Source: a virus. Taken from it: 32,884 nucleotides of DNA. Made by a program: the position numbers and the translations under genes. The stretch spans positions 1 to 32,884 of the IMG/VR virus record IMGVR_UViG_3300046000_010924. One strand, 5' to 3'. Below are positions 31,594 through 32,884 of the stretch, piece by piece. A model generated the notes under the pieces. It searched no databases, was not told the origin of the DNA, and saw only the letters and a list, made by a program, of their open reading frames with translations. Each line of letters begins with the position of its first letter. Position 1 is the stretch's first letter.

Positions 31594-32663
31594 TTATGGG
31601 TTCCAACGCTTAAGATATTTTCGTTCTGTTGATCCGTATGGCGTATTAAGTACCTCAAGATGACATCCAATATTTTCATCTAATTCAAGAAAGCGTTGTG
31701 ATCCTATATGTCTAAAGATTTCAACATTTCTATAATATGCAGCTTTATTTTTTAAGAGAGCTTCAAGCTTTTGTTCAAGTTCAGGTCCTGTTTTAAATTT
31801 AAGATCAGCGGGTGCGCCTTTATATGTTTCCATATCTTGTACAAGACAAGGAAGACCTAGTACGCACGCTTCGATAAATTTAATATCGGATTTTGAATTA
31901 TTAAATGAATTATCTTGAAGCGGTGCAATCATTACTTGTGCACCAAGGTTTGCAATAAAAGCTGGATATTTATTAAGAGATTGCCAAGGATGAAATTCAA
32001 TTTTACCGCTTTGGACGTGAGGAGTTAAAGCTGGTGGAAAGGCGCCAACAAATACCCATTGATATTTGTCAATGGTGTTACGTACAACATCAAGAACATG
32101 CGAAAAATCATCTATACCACCATTTTTGTTATCGACATCATAATGTGCTCCTGATCCAGTATATAATACTCTGGGCTTCTTTTTATTTTTATCGTAGTTG
32201 TTCCAAATTTGTTGTTTGTTGTAATAATGACCCATCCAGTGGTAAGGTACAAAGTTAGGTATAACAGTAATTTCCTTTTTACCTGTACGTTCTTGATAAA
32301 GCTTGCGCATATAGTCACAGGTGACGGTGACTTCATCACACATATTAATAATATCTATACAGTTATTACGAATTTCATCGTTATCAAATGCAAATTTAAA
32401 TTTATTATAATCAGGAATATCCTCTCTAAATACAACATCGTCAACCTCATAAACTATTTTAAATCCATGATCTTGTTGCACAGTCTTAAGATACTTGATA
32501 AATTCTTTTTGATCATTTGATGCTTGTCGTTGTACTTTAACGCACTTAACACCAGTATACCAGCGTGGATCAAAAATCATTGCTGTTTGTGATTGCGAAC
32601 AGCCATAGCCCTCCGAATTAATAAGTAATTCAGGCCAGAGTATTCTCCAAAAACCACCATCAT
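31594..32663 (-). CDS. Glycosyltransferase (GT-B, group 1-like), 3' exon of an intron-split gene
   Basis: The visible exon gives about 356 residues. Before the ATG at 32580 the frame continues upstream with family-like sequence (DGGFWRILWPELLINSEGYG, CSQSQTAMIFDPRW) up to the intron, so that ATG is internal. GT-B features: IVYEVDDVVFRED, DEVTVTCDYM, ITVIPNFVPYHW at the domain boundary, RVLYTGSGAHYD, WVFVGAFPPAL and the donor-site IKFIEACVLGLPCLVQDMET with the conserved Glu. It is a cytoplasmic sugar transferase of unknown acceptor. The 5' exon is outside the window. The exact junction is uncertain by a few bases (32661-32669). Confidence 0.8.
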
Positions 32664-32884
32664 CTTCACTTTAATTCGTTAAATTAAAGCCGCTTGCGCT
32701 GCTATATGTTTCCATATAGATGAGACTATATCATCATCTAGAATCTAGATGGACCCCGTTTCGATACACTTGTATCTACTCACTTACGTGATAGTCGTTG
32801 AACGTTCTCTTTCGAGCTTCGCTGCTGATTGTCATGATATTTCAAGAGTTTCCAGCAATTAGAGGTCTTTGCTTTACACGTTAC
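32664..32884 (-). mobile_element. Group IA self-splicing intron, 3' half (5' part outside window)
   Basis: On the - strand the four conserved core elements occur in order: P AATTGCTGG (32860-32852), Q AATCAGCAG (32830-32822), R GTTCAACGACTA (~32803-32792) and S GATATAGTC (~32732-32724). Pairings found: P3 GACCTC/GGGGTC, P4 TGCTG/CAGCA, P6 CTC-GAAA-GAG, P7 GACTAT/ATAGTC, P7.1 CAC-GTAA-GTG, P7.2 GATAC/GTATC, P8 CATCTAG/CTAGATG, P9 CTATATG-GAAA-CATATAG, and P9.2 CTTTAATT/AATTAAAG ending at 32669. P7.1 and P7.2 mark subgroup IA, the type found in T4 genes. P1-P2 and any intron-coded endonuclease lie beyond the window. Confidence 0.93.

Noticed and set aside
31594-32580. ATG at 32580 as the glycosyltransferase start
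   Set aside because: Family-like sequence continues upstream in frame until the intron boundary.
1-32884. tRNA genes
   Set aside because: No gap between genes is long enough and structured enough to hold a recognisable cloverleaf; I saw none.

Overview
The window is part of the genome of a large, AT-rich tailed phage with a T4-like replication core; a marine or environmental myovirus is my inference. The evidence is a full set of T4-family replication proteins: family B DNA polymerase gp43, UvsX recombinase, DnaB-type helicase gp41, DnaG-type primase gp61, RNase H/5'-3' exonuclease, sliding clamp gp45 and ssDNA-binding protein gp32. It also carries a long run of tail-fibre and adhesin genes. 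The host cannot be read from the sequence. Convincing Shine-Dalgarno sequences are nearly absent, and most predicted promoters put +1 on or within a few bases of the start codon.

Layout. Positions 1-12782 (+ strand) hold eight virion/adhesin genes and two small genes: a LamG-like protein (cut by the window edge), a beta-propeller protein, a collar-tip protein, two fibres sharing an Mtd-like N-terminus, two small unknown proteins, an L-type-lectin-like protein, and a 1176-residue adhesin with a 463-residue Thr-X stalk and two GC-richer C-terminal modules. Positions 12920-32884 are mostly - strand replication genes, interleaved with small unknown genes, two glycosyltransferases, a class II glutamine amidotransferase and a QueC homologue. 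Three + strand genes interrupt this block: two probable virion proteins (13955, 23400) and a GIY-YIG homing endonuclease (25300).

Regulation follows strand. The + strand genes carry the T4 late box TATAAATA. The - strand genes carry a TTGAWW-like -35 box, usually exactly 16 bases from a TATAAT-like -10 box, again next to the start codon. Two rho-independent terminators are visible. One lies inside the primase coding region on the opposite strand. The other separates the polymerase unit from uvsX.

Mobile elements are dense at the right end. The last ~220 bases are the 3' half of a group IA self-splicing intron interrupting a glycosyltransferase gene. The polymerase carries a LAGLIDADG intein inside its exonuclease II motif, and the free-standing GIY-YIG gene lies beside uvsX.

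The most interesting metabolic lead is a stand-alone class II amidotransferase (apparent AUU start) plus a QueC homologue that has lost three of its four zinc cysteines. Together they resemble a split version of the GAT-QueC proteins that turn preQ0 into archaeosine-type bases, so this phage may carry 7-deazaguanine-modified DNA.
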